This document shows, piece after piece, positions 51,986-62,241 of a DNA stretch of 64,000 nt (the first letter of the stretch is position 1; the number at the start of each line of letters is the position of its first letter). Origin of the DNA: Hofstenia miamia (taxonomy: Eukaryota > Xenacoelomorpha > Acoela). Under the pieces are notes generated by a model, which was not told the DNA's origin, did no database searches, and saw only the letters and a list, made by a program, of their open reading frames with translations. Position numbers and translations under genes: made by a program. Where the stretch lies: contig SCFE01000112.1 in assembly GCA_004352715.1 (NCBI GenBank), positions 1,225,122 through 1,289,121 of the forward strand. The letters are read 5' to 3'.

Positions 51986-52364
51986 ATGTGTGGAAGTTTA
52001 CTAATAATAATAATGAGAAATGTTTTTCGCCATTGTATTCAAGCGCTTCTTTCAATCTGTATGAGCGCGTAATGGACCCTTCTTTAGGCTAAGACATTCC
52101 TTGAAAATCGTCCACTGCTTTTTGAGAAGCCCTGTTAAAAAATAGCCATGGAGAGTCCAAAAAGTTTTTAAAACGTTTAATAGTACTATATAGTTAGAAT
52201 TTAAAACTTTTTGCTTACTCTCATTATTTCATGAAACTATTTTTATGAAAAAATCTGGGACCCCACTTCAGGACTATTTTAAAAAAAAGTCTTTTTTGTC
52301 TTTAAGGGGAGATTTAAATATGACAGTTTGATATAAAGATTTACACGTTGTATTGGTAATTTAG
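50368..52364 (+). other. Robo intron inside FN3-2 (2.0 kb)
   Basis: Contains a TA tract at 51951-51982. Segments near 50600-50645 and 51290-51330 carry GACTCGAC-type motifs of unknown origin. No gene seen. Confidence 0.7.
51951..51982. repeat. (TA)n microsatellite
   Basis: Perfect alternating TA tract of about 31 bp. Confidence 0.95.
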
Positions 52365-52499
52365 GGATTTCATTTGATTTACCAAGACGAGAATAATGCA
52401 GATGAGCATCCAGAGATAATTAAGATTTCTAGTAGATATCAACGTAGTGCACTTATCACTGGTTTAACTCCATTTACTTTGTACAGTGTGTGTATTCAG
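52365..52499 (+). CDS. robo: Robo exon: FN3-2, second part
   Basis: Encodes GFHLIYQDENNADEHPEIIK, then SALITGLTPFTLYSVCIQ, the L-x-P-x-T-x-Y FN3 motif. Acceptor TAATTTAG ends at 52364. GTATGT follows 52499. Phase 0 at both ends. It is separated from the next exon by only 46 nt. Confidence 0.9.
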
Positions 52500-52545
52500 G
52501 TATGTAGTGTAAAGTCAGTTCATTATAGTTTCCGCATACCTTTAG
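52500..52545 (+). other. 46-nt Robo intron
   Basis: GTATGT...CTTTAG intron of 46 nt. It has an in-frame stop (GTA TGT AGT GTA AAG TCA GTT CAT TAT AGT TTC CGC ATA CCT TTA G is open but 46 nt long, so retention shifts the frame). Removing it joins SVCIQ to AYNDPMFGHKSK as in other FN3 domains. Confidence 0.85.
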
Positions 52546-52728
52546 GCCTACAACGATCCAATGTTTGGTCATAAATCAAAGCTAAAACTCAACAGAACTG
52601 GCGAGGCCTTACCTTCTTCTCCACCCTTGAACATCAAAATCGTGCCCAACATCTCGGCTTCAAGTGTAGTTTTAGGATGGGATCAGCCTCCAGTGCAATT
52701 CCAAAACGGAATTATTATTGGCTATTAT
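52546..52728 (+). CDS. robo: Robo exon: end of FN3-2 and first half of FN3-3
   Basis: Encodes AYNDPMFGHKSKLKLNRTGE (end of FN3-2), then ALPSSPPLNIKIVPN with the P-S-x-P-P start of FN3-3, VVLGWDQPPVQFQNG with its Trp, and IIIGYY. The W-D-x-P-P...N-G-I-I-x-x-Y signature is strongly conserved in Robos. Acceptor CCTTTAG ends at 52545. Donor GTAAGA follows 52728. Phase 0 at both ends. Confidence 0.92.
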
Positions 52729-53375
52729 GTAAGAATCACTGTTTAATTAATTGTTGAAAAGGTCTTTATTATCTTTATATATTGATGGAATGCAAGTAAA
52801 AATTATGTAAACATTCTTTAATTCAGCTGAGTGCTGTATCAATAACATATCAAGCAATGATAATGACAAAGTGTCAAGCCTCTAATAAAAATACACTAAA
52901 CCTGATGTTGATCAATTTTGCATGATGAAAATATGAATATATCTGTGTATGTATATGTACTGAAGAGGTGGGCTCAAGCCACCGACTAAAAGTATATCAA
53001 GGCAAACGAAATATGTCATAAAAAGGAAACCGCATTCAATGTCTTTGATGTGGTAGTGATGTTTAACAATGGTTAGGTTATATCGTATTAATCAATTTGC
53101 CTGTAGGCGCATGAGGAACCTTTTTGCAGATAGGTTATTTCACAATTACTGTTTGCATCAAATACAGTTTTTCCAAGGCTATAGGTTTTAAAGGGTATCT
53201 ATACGGAATATTATACAGTCTAATCCAGTTCTATACATGTCGGTCAGCCGACTGCGGCGGCACCCAGCTCTAATTAACTGTATGCATGTATGTATGTACA
53301 TATATCTTCAGTTGTCATATAAATCCTTTCTTGGAATTTTGTTTGGTTTGAACCATTCAGTTTTGTTAATTTTAG
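52729..53375 (+). other. Robo intron inside FN3-3 (647 nt)
   Basis: No independent feature. The part from 52851 onward is repeated after the N at 53589. Confidence 0.8.
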
Positions 53376-53588
53376 GTTTGGTTATTTGAAAATAACTTAT
53401 TGGTCCTGAACTATTCTGTTGCAAATGATAACCTAACTACCACTCTCAATCACGTTCCTATTGGAAGAGAAATTGGAGTGAAAATTGCTGCACGTAACTC
53501 TGTTGGTATTGGGACCCCGTCATCAATGGTGTATTTTACACTTGGAGGTGAGGATCGAATAATTCTGCATTATATATATATATATATA
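52851..53588. repeat. 738-bp direct repeat, copy 1 (contig end)
   Basis: Starts CAAGCAATGATAATGACAAA and ends in a TA run at the single N. Copy 2 is 53590-54326, with only a handful of differences, including a 1-nt indel near 53043/53781. Confidence 0.95.
53376..53547 (+). CDS. robo: Robo exon: FN3-3, second half (copy 1)
   Basis: Encodes VWLFENNLLVLNYSVANDNL, then IGREIGVKIAARNSVGIGTP and MVYFTLGG, the last FN3 strands before the membrane. Acceptor AATTTTAG ends at 53375. GTGAGG follows 53547. Phase 0 in, phase 1 out. The same exon appears again at 54114-54285. Only one copy can be used in a transcript without breaking the frame. Confidence 0.88.
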
Positions 53589-53589
53589 N
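53589..53589. other. Single-N contig join
   Basis: One N separates two copies of the same 738-bp sequence, suggesting two overlapping contig ends placed side by side. Confidence 0.9.
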
Positions 53590-54326
53590 CAAGCAATGAT
53601 AATGACAAAGTGTCAAGCCTCTAATAAAAATACACTAAACCTGATGTTGATCAATTTTGCATGATGAAAATATGAATATATCTGTGTATGTATATGTACT
53701 GAAGAGGTGGGCTCAAGCCACCGACTAAAAGTATATCAAGGCAAACTAAATATGTCATAAAAAAGAAACCGCATTCAATGTCTTGATGTGGTAGTGATGT
53801 TTAACAATGATTAGGTTATATCTTATTAATCAGTTTGCCTGTAGGCGCATGAGGAACCTTTTTGCAGATAGGTTATTTCACAATTACTGTTTGCATCAAA
53901 TACAGTTTTTCCAAGGCTATAGGTTTTAAAGGGTATCTATACGGAATATTATACAGTCTAATCCAGTTCTATACATGTCGGTCAGCCGACTGCGGCGGCA
54001 CCCAGCTCTAATTAACTGTATGCATGTATGTATGTACATATATCTTCAGTTGTCATATAAATCCTTTCTTGGAATTTTGTTTGGTTTGAACCATTCAGTT
54101 TTGTTAATTTTAGGTTTGGTTATTTGAAAATAACTTATTGGTCCTGAACTATTCTGTTGCAAATGATAACCTAACTACCACTCTCAATCACGTTCCTATT
54201 GGAAGAGAAATTGGAGTGAAAATTGCTGCACGTAACTCTGTTGGTATTGGGACCCCGTCATCAATGGTGTACTTTACACTTGGAGGTGAGGATCGAATAA
54301 TTCTGCATTATATATATATATATATA
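53590..54326. repeat. 738-bp direct repeat, copy 2 (contig start)
   Basis: Begins immediately after the N with the same CAAGCAATGATAATGACAAA start as 52851 and runs to the TA tract at 54309-54327, where unique sequence resumes. Confidence 0.95.
54114..54285 (+). CDS. robo: Robo exon: FN3-3, second half (copy 2, probably a false duplicate)
   Basis: Translates identically to 53376-53547. One synonymous difference was seen (GTGTATTTT versus GTGTACTTT). Splicing copy 1 (ends phase 1) to copy 2 (starts phase 0) would break the frame, so it is either an assembly artefact or an unused or mutually exclusive copy. Confidence 0.75.
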
Positions 54327-54776
54327 TTGCTTCGTATATATGTTGTGAGGGGGACGAATATTAAAAATGCTAAGGGAATTAAATAGACGAGACTACGTAA
54401 GGACACTGAAAAATTCAAAATATAAATTCAAAACATGTGTAAATCCTATGTATATCAATAATTCTGGGCTTCTAGGAAAATTTATTGCAACCAAAAATAT
54501 CTGTGTTCTCTTGTTGCATTGTGAAACATTTATTTTCTTTATGGAGGATAGAGACAAGTCTTTTACTGTATTTTAAATACATTTTCGCAAAGTACCATCT
54601 ATTATGCTTCCATTATTTTCTTGTTTTACACCAGCAGTATGTAGTGTTGTTTGATAGCTATAAAAACTGCAAGCAATATAGTCGTAATGATAAACAAAAT
54701 CCTTTACTAGCAAACCCTGAGTTATTATTGTTTTTAAGACCAATCGATATTCATGAAGTTATTCAAATCATTTTAG
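54286..54776 (+). other. Robo intron before the transmembrane exon (491 nt)
   Basis: AT-rich. The reading frame of the next exon stays open for about 290 nt upstream (from 54485), but no splice site there has the required phase and composition. Confidence 0.75.
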
Positions 54777-54908
54777 GAGCTGCGGAAAAAGATTTTGTAT
54801 CGACACCCTATATTTTAACAGCTCTGGGAGGCGTGTTCTGGTTGCTTCTTTTGCTTCTCACCGCGTTTCTCTATTATTATTCCAGAAGACTGAAAAAACG
54901 CAGAAGGG
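54777..54908 (+). CDS. robo: Robo exon: juxtamembrane and transmembrane helix
   Basis: Encodes AAEKDFVSTPYILTALGGVF, then WLLLLLLTAFLYYY and the basic stop-transfer sequence SRRLKKRRRG. The spacing P-x-x-I...G-G-x-x-W, then a hydrophobic run, Y, and R/K cluster, mirrors Robo transmembrane segments. Acceptor CATTTTAG ends at 54776. GTAATT follows 54908. Phase 1 at both ends. If the 48-nt intron is retained, translation continues about 14 residues and stops (TAA at 54947-54949), giving a receptor with almost no cytoplasmic tail. Confidence 0.9.
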
Positions 54909-54956
54909 GTAATTTTTCACTTTTTTGGGTTTTCATGTGCTTCCTTTAAAATTTAG
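54909..54956 (+). other. 48-nt Robo intron
   Basis: GTAATT...AATTTAG intron of 48 nt containing an in-frame TAA when unspliced. Confidence 0.75.
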
Positions 54957-54977
54957 ATGCAAATCCGGATCGAATCG
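54957..54977 (+). CDS. robo: Robo exon: 21-nt cytoplasmic microexon
   Basis: Seven codons (DANPDRI with the split first codon) between AAATTTAG and GTAAGC. Phase 1 at both ends, so including or skipping it keeps the frame. This is the pattern of a regulated, possibly neuronal, microexon. Support is limited to splice signals and phase. Confidence 0.68.
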
Positions 54978-56097
54978 GTAAGCAATTATGCACATGCTCT
55001 TTTGACATCGATCCATGTCCCTCATGAAATGTTCTTGATGAATTTACTTATATGGCATATTTTTTGTATCAATGATAATACTAAGGCGATCTTTAGACTT
55101 TGATAATTTGATAATAATAGAAAACTTGAAAAAATTACACATTTGCAAATGGATTATAATGACATAGTTATAGATGCATATACCTGCTGTTATTCTGATG
55201 AAAGTAATCTTCACTTAAATGAAGTTTGACGCGTCAATTTTAATCACTTGGGCATTCCAATACCAAATTTGAATATCGTCTGCAACTATCCAGTTAATAT
55301 GTGGAAATCGTCCGATTTTCGATTTGATAAAATTTTTTGATTCTAACATTAACACGAATATAATTGTTATTTTTTCAAAGCATTTGTAAGAATTGTTGCC
55401 ATATAGGGTTACCATATTCTTTTGAATGTTTTTACTTTTTAAATGATTTCAAAATGTCTGATCTTTTCAAGCATGTCTTTCCATTATTAAGATTTTGGAT
55501 GACTTTCTTTCAACTTTTAGCATGTAGCACTGATTGGAAATTGTTAATAGACATTCCATGAGTTTGAGTACACTCTTAAATTCAAGAAAAAATCTTCTCT
55601 TTGCCGATGTGTTTCTTTGCATTAGAATTGTAAAATCGTTCAATTCTTCAATGAATTTGTAAGCATATTTTAGACACATTCAAAGCTCGTTTGACTTTGG
55701 ACTCGGAAAATTCTTTGCCGCATCATAACCAGGAAGGTTCAGCAATGTGGGGTGCCCCAGCTTCGTATAGAAATGGTATGCTTCTATTGTTCTGTATATT
55801 CACAATATTATTATTATTAAATAGATTTATTACCTTAATACAGGTCTAAAAATATATTAAAGTCAACAAAATCATTTATGGAATGATGAACTGCACGATG
55901 ATTGGCATAAGTTGCACGTGCAAACAAGATAATGTGTGCATCTAATATCAGTATTAAAAATGCAATTGAGATGTATTCTGCAAAAAACTAACAGATTTTT
56001 TTGACAGTGCGGTAATCATTAAATAAATTAATGTTCGTATTCGTATGAATAATGTTTTCCAAGCGAGTGATCCGGTTAAAATAGAAGTAAGCTGTCT

Positions 56098-56322
56098 TTA
56101 ATATACAGATATATTATCAAAAGCATTGAGATCCAAGCGGTTTGTTAGAAGTTTGTTTAAATATAGCAATTTATAAAATTGAAATAGTAGAGGAACTGGG
56201 AATGAGTTGAGGCTAATTTTATAGTTTCCGATATTTTGAATCCACTTAGTACATCGACGCTGTAAACCTACTAATTCATCGAAATCTCCTGAGGATGGAA
56301 ACCAAATCTGAGATGCATACAT
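56098..56322 (-). pseudogene. Retrotransposon C-terminal fragment
   Basis: Open minus-strand frame MYASQIWFPSSGDFDELVGL, then QRRCTKWIQNIGNYKISLNS. This is the Y.S.IW.P...L..LQRR.TK.I pattern found after the RT domain in Jockey-type and RTE-like elements. Confidence 0.78.
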
Positions 56323-56698
56323 GAAGGAAGTCAGGATTAAAGATTTGTAAAGAGTAAGTTTTAAGTGGTATGAAGTATTAAAGGGAATTTATCTCTTTAA
56401 TAGCATAAAAGACTGATTTCAGACACATGTAAAGTCATGACTAAAATGCACACCAAGATCATTAAATTATGCAATAGGCTTAACAATTGAACCATCAATT
56501 TGAATAGACGAATCAGATATAGGATAAGAGATATACCCACATTTTTCTTATCAAATGTCATTTTGTTATTTTTTGCTAAAACTACAAGAGAAAATTAATC
56601 ATCTTCAATATGGTGTAAAGATGGAGAAAAAATTTTTAGATCATCAGCGAATAAGTATGGGGTGCAATAAAGACAATACGATGGAATGTCATTTTTAA
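56269..56698 (-). repeat. Internal 430-bp duplication of the retrotransposon, copy A
   Basis: Starts CTACTAATTCATCGAAATCT and ends ATGGAATGTCATTTTTAA. Nearly identical to copy B at 56773-57203. It contains the FADD-loop region and the start of the C-terminal block on the minus strand. Confidence 0.92.
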
Positions 56699-56772
56699 TT
56701 GAGGAATTTGTTTCTCTTTATATATTCAGGTAAGGGAATATATGATCCTCCACGACTCGGACGATATTTTGC

Positions 56773-57203
56773 CTACTAATTCATCGAAATCTCCTGAGGA
56801 TGGAAACCAAATCTGAGATGCATACATGAAGGAAGTTAGGATTAAAGATTTGTAAAGAGTAAGTTTTAAGTGGTATGAAGTATTAAAGAGAATTTATCTC
56901 TTTAATAGCATAAAAGACTGATTTCAGACACATGTAAAGTCATGACTAAAATGCACACCAAGATCATTAAATTATGCAATAGGCTTAACAATTGAACCAT
57001 CAATTTGAATAGACGAATCAGATATAGGATAAGAGATATACCCACATTTTTCTTATCAAATGTCATTTTGTTATTTTTTGCTAAAACTACAAGAGAAAAT
57101 TAATCATCTTCAATATGGTGTAAAGATGGAGAAAAAATTTTTAGATCATCAGCGAATAAGTATGGGGTGCAATAAAGACAATACGATGGAATGTCATTTT
57201 TAA
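56773..57203 (-). repeat. Internal 430-bp duplication of the retrotransposon, copy B
   Basis: Same sequence as copy A with a few substitutions (for example GTTAGG for GTCAGG, AAGAGAATTT for AAGGGAATTT). The copies are separated by 74 bp of unrelated sequence (56699-56772). Confidence 0.92.
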
Positions 57204-57266
57204 ATTTGAGAAAAAATAATGAAGTCACGTCACTAGTAACAGGTAACCAACAGGATCGACAAGAAT

Positions 57267-57790
57267 TTATGCTAACACTCGATTTGTCAGGTAAGAGGCA
57301 AGGATTCTAAGGATTTTTCCATCAATACCGAAACTGCGCAACTTATGTATTAGAAGTCGATGTGGGACTGAATCGAACGCTTTACGAAAATCAAGGTGAA
57401 GCACGTAAGAAAACTGAGAATCTTCATATAAATGTAATTTTTCAAACAGTAGGGATAGTCTTGCAAGGGAAGCTATTGGACGGTAATTATTTGCTTTTTC
57501 GATTACCTGATTTAAATAACGGTCTGAGAATAGCTTGCTTCCATAAATCAGGGTAATACTCTGAATCAATAATAAATCGAAACAGATTTAGGACATGAAC
57601 TGATAATTGCGATGAATATTGTTTTAAGAATGAGCCAGGGAGATTATCAGATCCACAGTTGGAATTACAGTTAGCTAATAGAGTGATAACATCATTAAGT
57701 TCAATAGATATATCATTGAAATCAAGAATATCAAATGAACAGGTTATCTCATCTTGTGGAGAATAAATAGAGGCAAAATATTCATTACAA
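57267..57790 (-). pseudogene. Reverse transcriptase N-terminal blocks, frameshifted
   Basis: Holds the NYRPI and LDFRKAFDSVPH motifs, the latter including the first catalytic Asp of RT block A. There is a frameshift between LFKSG and the NNYRPI frame, and a deletion between FEKL and SYVLHLDF. Not functional. Confidence 0.82.
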
Positions 57791-57887
57791 ATTGAATAGT
57801 TTATTTGAATAAATTTCTGAAGTTAAATAAGCCCTAATTCATTTGCATATGATTATATTATATAATCTGCAACAGACTTATAATTTT

Positions 57888-58207
57888 TTAACCTGTTAAT
57901 GGGCGCCACTCACTTGAGCGTTGTCATGCACAGTGTCACCGCTCTAGCATAATTTTGCTTCCAAATAGTCACTATTATTCAAAACTAGTTGCACGTGCTT
58001 ACGTGCTTATAACACTAGACTTCATGCATTCTTTGTAAACATCATATTATGTCAATAACACCGCTGAGCGGACTAATGAACAGTACGTACCAAATGATGC
58101 CGGTCCCGCTATTGTACAGTCGCACTTCAACATCATATGATGTCGGTTGCCGGCAGAATATAACATGTTCGGACATCATATGATGTCGATATCCACTAAC
58201 AGGTTAA
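57888..58207. mobile_element. piggyBac-like non-autonomous element flanked by TTAA
   Basis: Bounded by TTAA at 57888-57891 and 58204-58207. Termini are TTAACCTGTTAATGGGCG and, reverse-complemented, TTAACCTGTTAGTGGATA. About 320 bp including both TTAA, no coding capacity. It contains two copies of the 12-bp palindrome CATCATATGATG and a CCGGTC/GTTGCCGGCAG region. TTAA target sites with CC-starting inverted ends point to the piggyBac superfamily. Confidence 0.75.
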
Positions 58208-59230
58208 CGTCTTCATTTGCAAATGGATCCAAATATTGACCAAATCCCCTCTAGACGACACAGGTCTAACTGGAACTCTTTGTCACCCAAATAAATGCAC
58301 TAAGTTATATAGAATATTGTGAAAAAAAAATTGACGTCCAGTTTTGAAACACAAGGTATTAATCAATTTTATCCAATCAATGTGTTTCTTCATTCAATTT
58401 AAAGAACTTTCCAAAGATTTCTGTCCAAATGCTATGAAGATTCCATTTTGGTTTTCGTTTTTTTAATGATAAATATGACTTCGTTCCCAGTTCAGTGCAT
58501 TCGCAAATGACATTAAGTTAAAGACGACCCAAACTTTAGAGAACATCAAAAAATGAGCTTACCCAGCTAATCTGCAACTTACAGACTGCTAACATCTAAT
58601 TTTAGTGAATCAGGTATTGTATTTTAATTTTTTAACTGTCTTAACAAAGAATATATGCTTTATCTTGCACAATCATTTTAATTGAGCTGTGTATATCTAG
58701 ACAGGAACTCTTTTATATAGAAACAATCAATTAATTGTTGAATGCCATCCTCATTTTCCTAAAACTCAAAGCAATGCAGATAAATTTGTTTACTATTAAC
58801 AATGTTTCTTTTAAGATGGATTTTATGAGGTGTTCTCTACATATGGTAGGTGGCGTGCATCACCTTTTACCTTACTACCACCCATTTAAAATCTTCAGTT
58901 GTAAAAAATGACTATTCCTTCCTCTGTAATTAACAACATTTGTACAAATAGCATGAACTGTGTAACCGTTGATTGGATAAGTTAAGGATTCACCGACTCC
59001 CATTGGTTGTTTGATGTCGCCATTTAATGCAGCTCGATAATCGTTCTCATAAAACTCTAACATTTTCTGTTATGATTTTAAGTTTATAAGCCTAAGTTTT
59101 TGATGTCATATTCATTATCCTTTGTGTTTTATTCGTATACATGCGTGATCTTGGAATGTATCATTATACTAATTCAATAATCGTCAAAGTCTTTAACTTT
59201 TCTTTTTGAATAAGCCATTTCTTACAATAG

Positions 59231-59399
59231 GTCCAGATGTACTTGGTGGAAACAATCAGATCTACGTTGCAAATTCAAGTGATTCTGGCAGGTCCGTAAT
59301 TCAAGCAGGCCATGGTCACGGCCAACGCTATGTTTCTAGTGATAGAGACACCTCATCGTTTCCACCGTCTAATGCCTCGGGCAGTGCTATTGGCACCGG
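59231..59399 (+). CDS. robo: Robo exon: cytoplasmic region
   Basis: Encodes PDVLGGNNQIYVANSSDSGR, then HGHGQRYVSSDRDTSSFPPS and NASGSAIGTG, a Gly/Ser/Asn-rich low-complexity stretch typical of Robo tails. Acceptor CTTACAATAG ends at 59230. GTAAAC follows 59399. Phase 1 in, phase 2 out. No CC motif recognised. Confidence 0.8.
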
Positions 59400-60299
59400 G
59401 TAAACTTTAATATTATTATCTCGTAGTAGGACTCTGTGGCACGTATAGAATGACTAGTCAGCCAAAATTAAATTTTGTTCCAAAGGAAATCCGTTGGCAT
59501 TTTGCAGATTAATAAGTTCCGTTCTACTCACAGGGTCCTAGCCTGCAGTGTCTTGACTTTATTATTCTTTGTCCTTTGTTTTGTAAAATGCTAAATGTTG
59601 CTGATTATGTTTTATTAAAAAAGGAGGCACTGTTCTGATAACCAATGCTTCTAGATCATTGCGATATCTGAACGGCAAACAGTATTGCAAGTTGTTCAGG
59701 TTTGTGGTCTCGCATGCACCCGCACGTATTTTAAGTTGATTTAAGTTCGTTTATTGCTTACATCTTTGCTTTTTTACTCACCTTTGTAGTGATTTAAATT
59801 TGAAATTAGTACTTGCAACGTCAAGAAATATATCTAATTAACATATGTAGTTTTATCTTTATATATCTCTGTTAGTAAACTTTTAGATAATTTATACTCA
59901 ATTATCGTCATGATTCTTTCTAACTTATCAATTTAAAACATTTTTAGTCAAAATTAATTAGGAATTTTTAATATGTTAACCAGTACGAAAACTCCTAGTT
60001 GTCTATATAGTTAGTTGTTAGTATTCTTAACATTCGTATTGGGATTCGGCAGACTACTGGGATTAATAACTTGTTCTTGTATAATTCTTGCAAATTATTA
60101 GGATATTTTGCAAGATCATAGAGAATCTATTTAATTTGCGTAATAAATTTGCTCCTATTCAACCAAACATATTTCCAACTTTTCACAGTGTTAATTAAGA
60201 AAATTCGAGATGTTTTGAACCAAAACTTTTGAAAACTTTTGGTGTTGTATTAATTGCTGTTTTTAGCTGTTGTAGCATTTCTTGTTGTTGCTAAAAGTC

Positions 60300-60334
<35 letters not shown>

Positions 60335-60499
60335 ATATATATATATATAGCATATAGCATATAGATACATGTAGCATAGCTAAAGATTAGGTCGAAGCGA
60401 GTAGGATAAAACTCTCGCATTTACTGGAGTTATTTTCATTGGAACATTAAACAGTTTTTTATTGAATATGATGACATACTTAAAATAGATGTTTTTTAG
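59400..60499 (+). other. Robo intron, cytoplasmic region (1.1 kb)
   Basis: Contains a TA tract at 60302-60349. Otherwise nothing recognised. Confidence 0.75.
60302..60349. repeat. (TA)n microsatellite, interrupted
   Basis: TA tract of about 48 bp broken once by GA. Confidence 0.93.
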
Positions 60500-60612
60500 T
60501 GCCGTTTATGCAGGAGATAGTGTGAGCCCAGTTTCTGGTCAACCGAATTCGGTTAGCAGCAGTCCAATAAAGACGTCCCTCCCCGAACACCACCCCCAAT
60601 TCTGCTCGAATG
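60500..60612 (+). CDS. robo: Robo exon: cytoplasmic region, Ser/Pro-rich
   Basis: Encodes AVYAGDSVSPVSGQPNSVSS, then SPIKTSLPEHHPQFCSN. It contains SP and PxK-type sites but no clear SH3- or Ena-binding proline motif. Acceptor GTTTTTTAG ends at 60499. A nearer AG at 60511-60512 would give a stop. GTAAGA follows 60612. Phase 2 in, phase 1 out. Confidence 0.8.
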
Positions 60613-62241
60613 GTAAGAATTGACGTTTAATATCGACGATTGCCTTTCGCTTATTGTGAGGGAGACAGTCCTTAATTAAGTTAAATTATTCATGTATATC
60701 TCCTTTAAAATCTCATGACTACCTGCTCATTCGAGGAATTCATTTTAATTGTTTCACGTCGCTATTGTTTATTTCGTACTAATAACAGACTTCATAAATT
60801 TACTAAGATTTTTATATTTCTTTCACCTATTTTTTAGTATATATATATATATATATTTATTATTATTTCTGTATGTTTTATTTGTATGTACTCAAGAGTT
60901 TTTCAAGAGAGAGCCTATTTTATTACATTTCGAGGATGTTAAAGTATTAAATTTTATGAGGTTAGTGGTTGTTTTAATGAATTAGGTAAGGGAAAATGCC
61001 ATTCCCCACTGATGATTTTTGGCCTTCTATTACAATCTAAAAAACTATGAATTGGTATTCCATATGCCATATATACAAAATAAATTTTGCGTTTTGACTT
61101 AAGGCTAAGAATTAGTCTTTGCACAAATGATATGTTGCATAGTATGTTATACAATATATAATTACACATTGTGTATAGGTCCTACCTGAACTAAGTATAG
61201 TGTTTTGTCTTATAATTGTATACCTTACGGATTTGGATTCTTACTGACTTTTTCAAATATGACTCTAATATCATCAAAAGTGGAAGTGGGATCACTTTTT
61301 GCTCTCTTCACCGTTTCTGTTAGGCAAAGTATAGCCCAATTCAAACTCAAATTTAGGCATTCAATGCATTATGTCTTATTCTTAATAAACAAGCAATAAG
61401 TTTCTGCAAATATTTCATAATTTTTTTGAGTAAACATCATTTTTCCACAAATAAACAAACAGGTGTTTTGCCACACAATTATGTACACTGTTTATCAAAT
61501 TGTTTTTTTATAACTACCATGCCAATAACCTGGTTCAACCACTTAGTGTCATTTAAAAAGGTTGGCTGTGGAATATTTGCAACCCTACAATTGTGTGTAT
61601 AAGCCATTTAACAGTGTGTGTGGACGCGATTTTTTGCTAACTTCAGAACTAAAGCCCACTCAATGTGTGACTGAGTGTTTGAATCTTGAATCTATATGCC
61701 ATAACGCGTGTATAATTTTAGTGAGAGCTTTACTCAGGAAGAGTAAGAATTTTCAATCTGAATGCACCGTTTAACTATTTAATACTTCATTGTTTGTTTG
61801 CATGCTTCCTAAATTTCACTTTGTCAGACGTTTAATTTACACATCCTCAAATCTTTGCAAGTCTTTCTATTTTCAATCCGCAGTTAAAAGTCTTTCACCT
61901 TACTTAAATTCACATTTTCACAGCTTTATCCACCAAAAAATTAATTTATAAAACTATTTTACATTTTATTTCATCTCTAATATCATTTCCTCTTGTTTAT
62001 AACCGTAACACAGTATTTGTTTTATACTTATGCAAGCATTAGGTTTTCTTGGATTCTTCGTTTTATTCTTTCTGCTACTTTGAATTGTGACACACATTTT
62101 TTCTAATCATTTCAAAATGATGTTTTTGTTGAAGTCTTACGTTTCCTTCTATTTCAAAGTAGCAGAAACTATATTCTATTGCAGTTTCTGTTTGAATTTT
62201 TTGTGTAATTGTATAGTAAAATGTTACTCTATTATTTTTAG
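60613..62241 (+). other. Robo intron, cytoplasmic region (1.6 kb)
   Basis: AT-rich with one short TA tract (60838-60856). No exon of suitable phase recognised. Confidence 0.7.

Larger units (their letters stand above)
55990..57800 (-). mobile_element. Decayed non-LTR retrotransposon fragment (reverse transcriptase)
   Basis: The minus strand reads, with frameshifts, EYFASIYSPQDEI, DNLPGSFLKQYSS, LWKQAILRPLFKSG, then NNYRPIASLARLSLLFEKLH, SYVLHLDFRKAFDSVPHRLL and SFGIDGKILRILASYLTNR. The catalytic-loop equivalent is LFADDLKIF near 57135-57165, and QIWFPSSGDFDELVGLQRRC appears near 56260-56310. These are RT blocks of Jockey/CR1-like elements in the right order. The segment between FEKL and SYVLHLDF is shortened. 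A 430-bp piece is duplicated inside the element. No 5' end, endonuclease or poly(A) tail was assigned. Confidence 0.85.
54978..59230 (+). other. Robo intron in the cytoplasmic region (4.25 kb)
   Basis: Largely occupied by a decayed minus-strand non-LTR retrotransposon (about 55990-57800) and a piggyBac-like element (57888-58207). Confidence 0.75.

Noticed and set aside
54485-54776. Upstream extension of the transmembrane exon as one long coding exon
   Set aside because: The phase 1 junction at 54777 joins FN3-3 to the TM segment cleanly. The upstream stretch is AT-rich and lacks FN3 or linker similarity.
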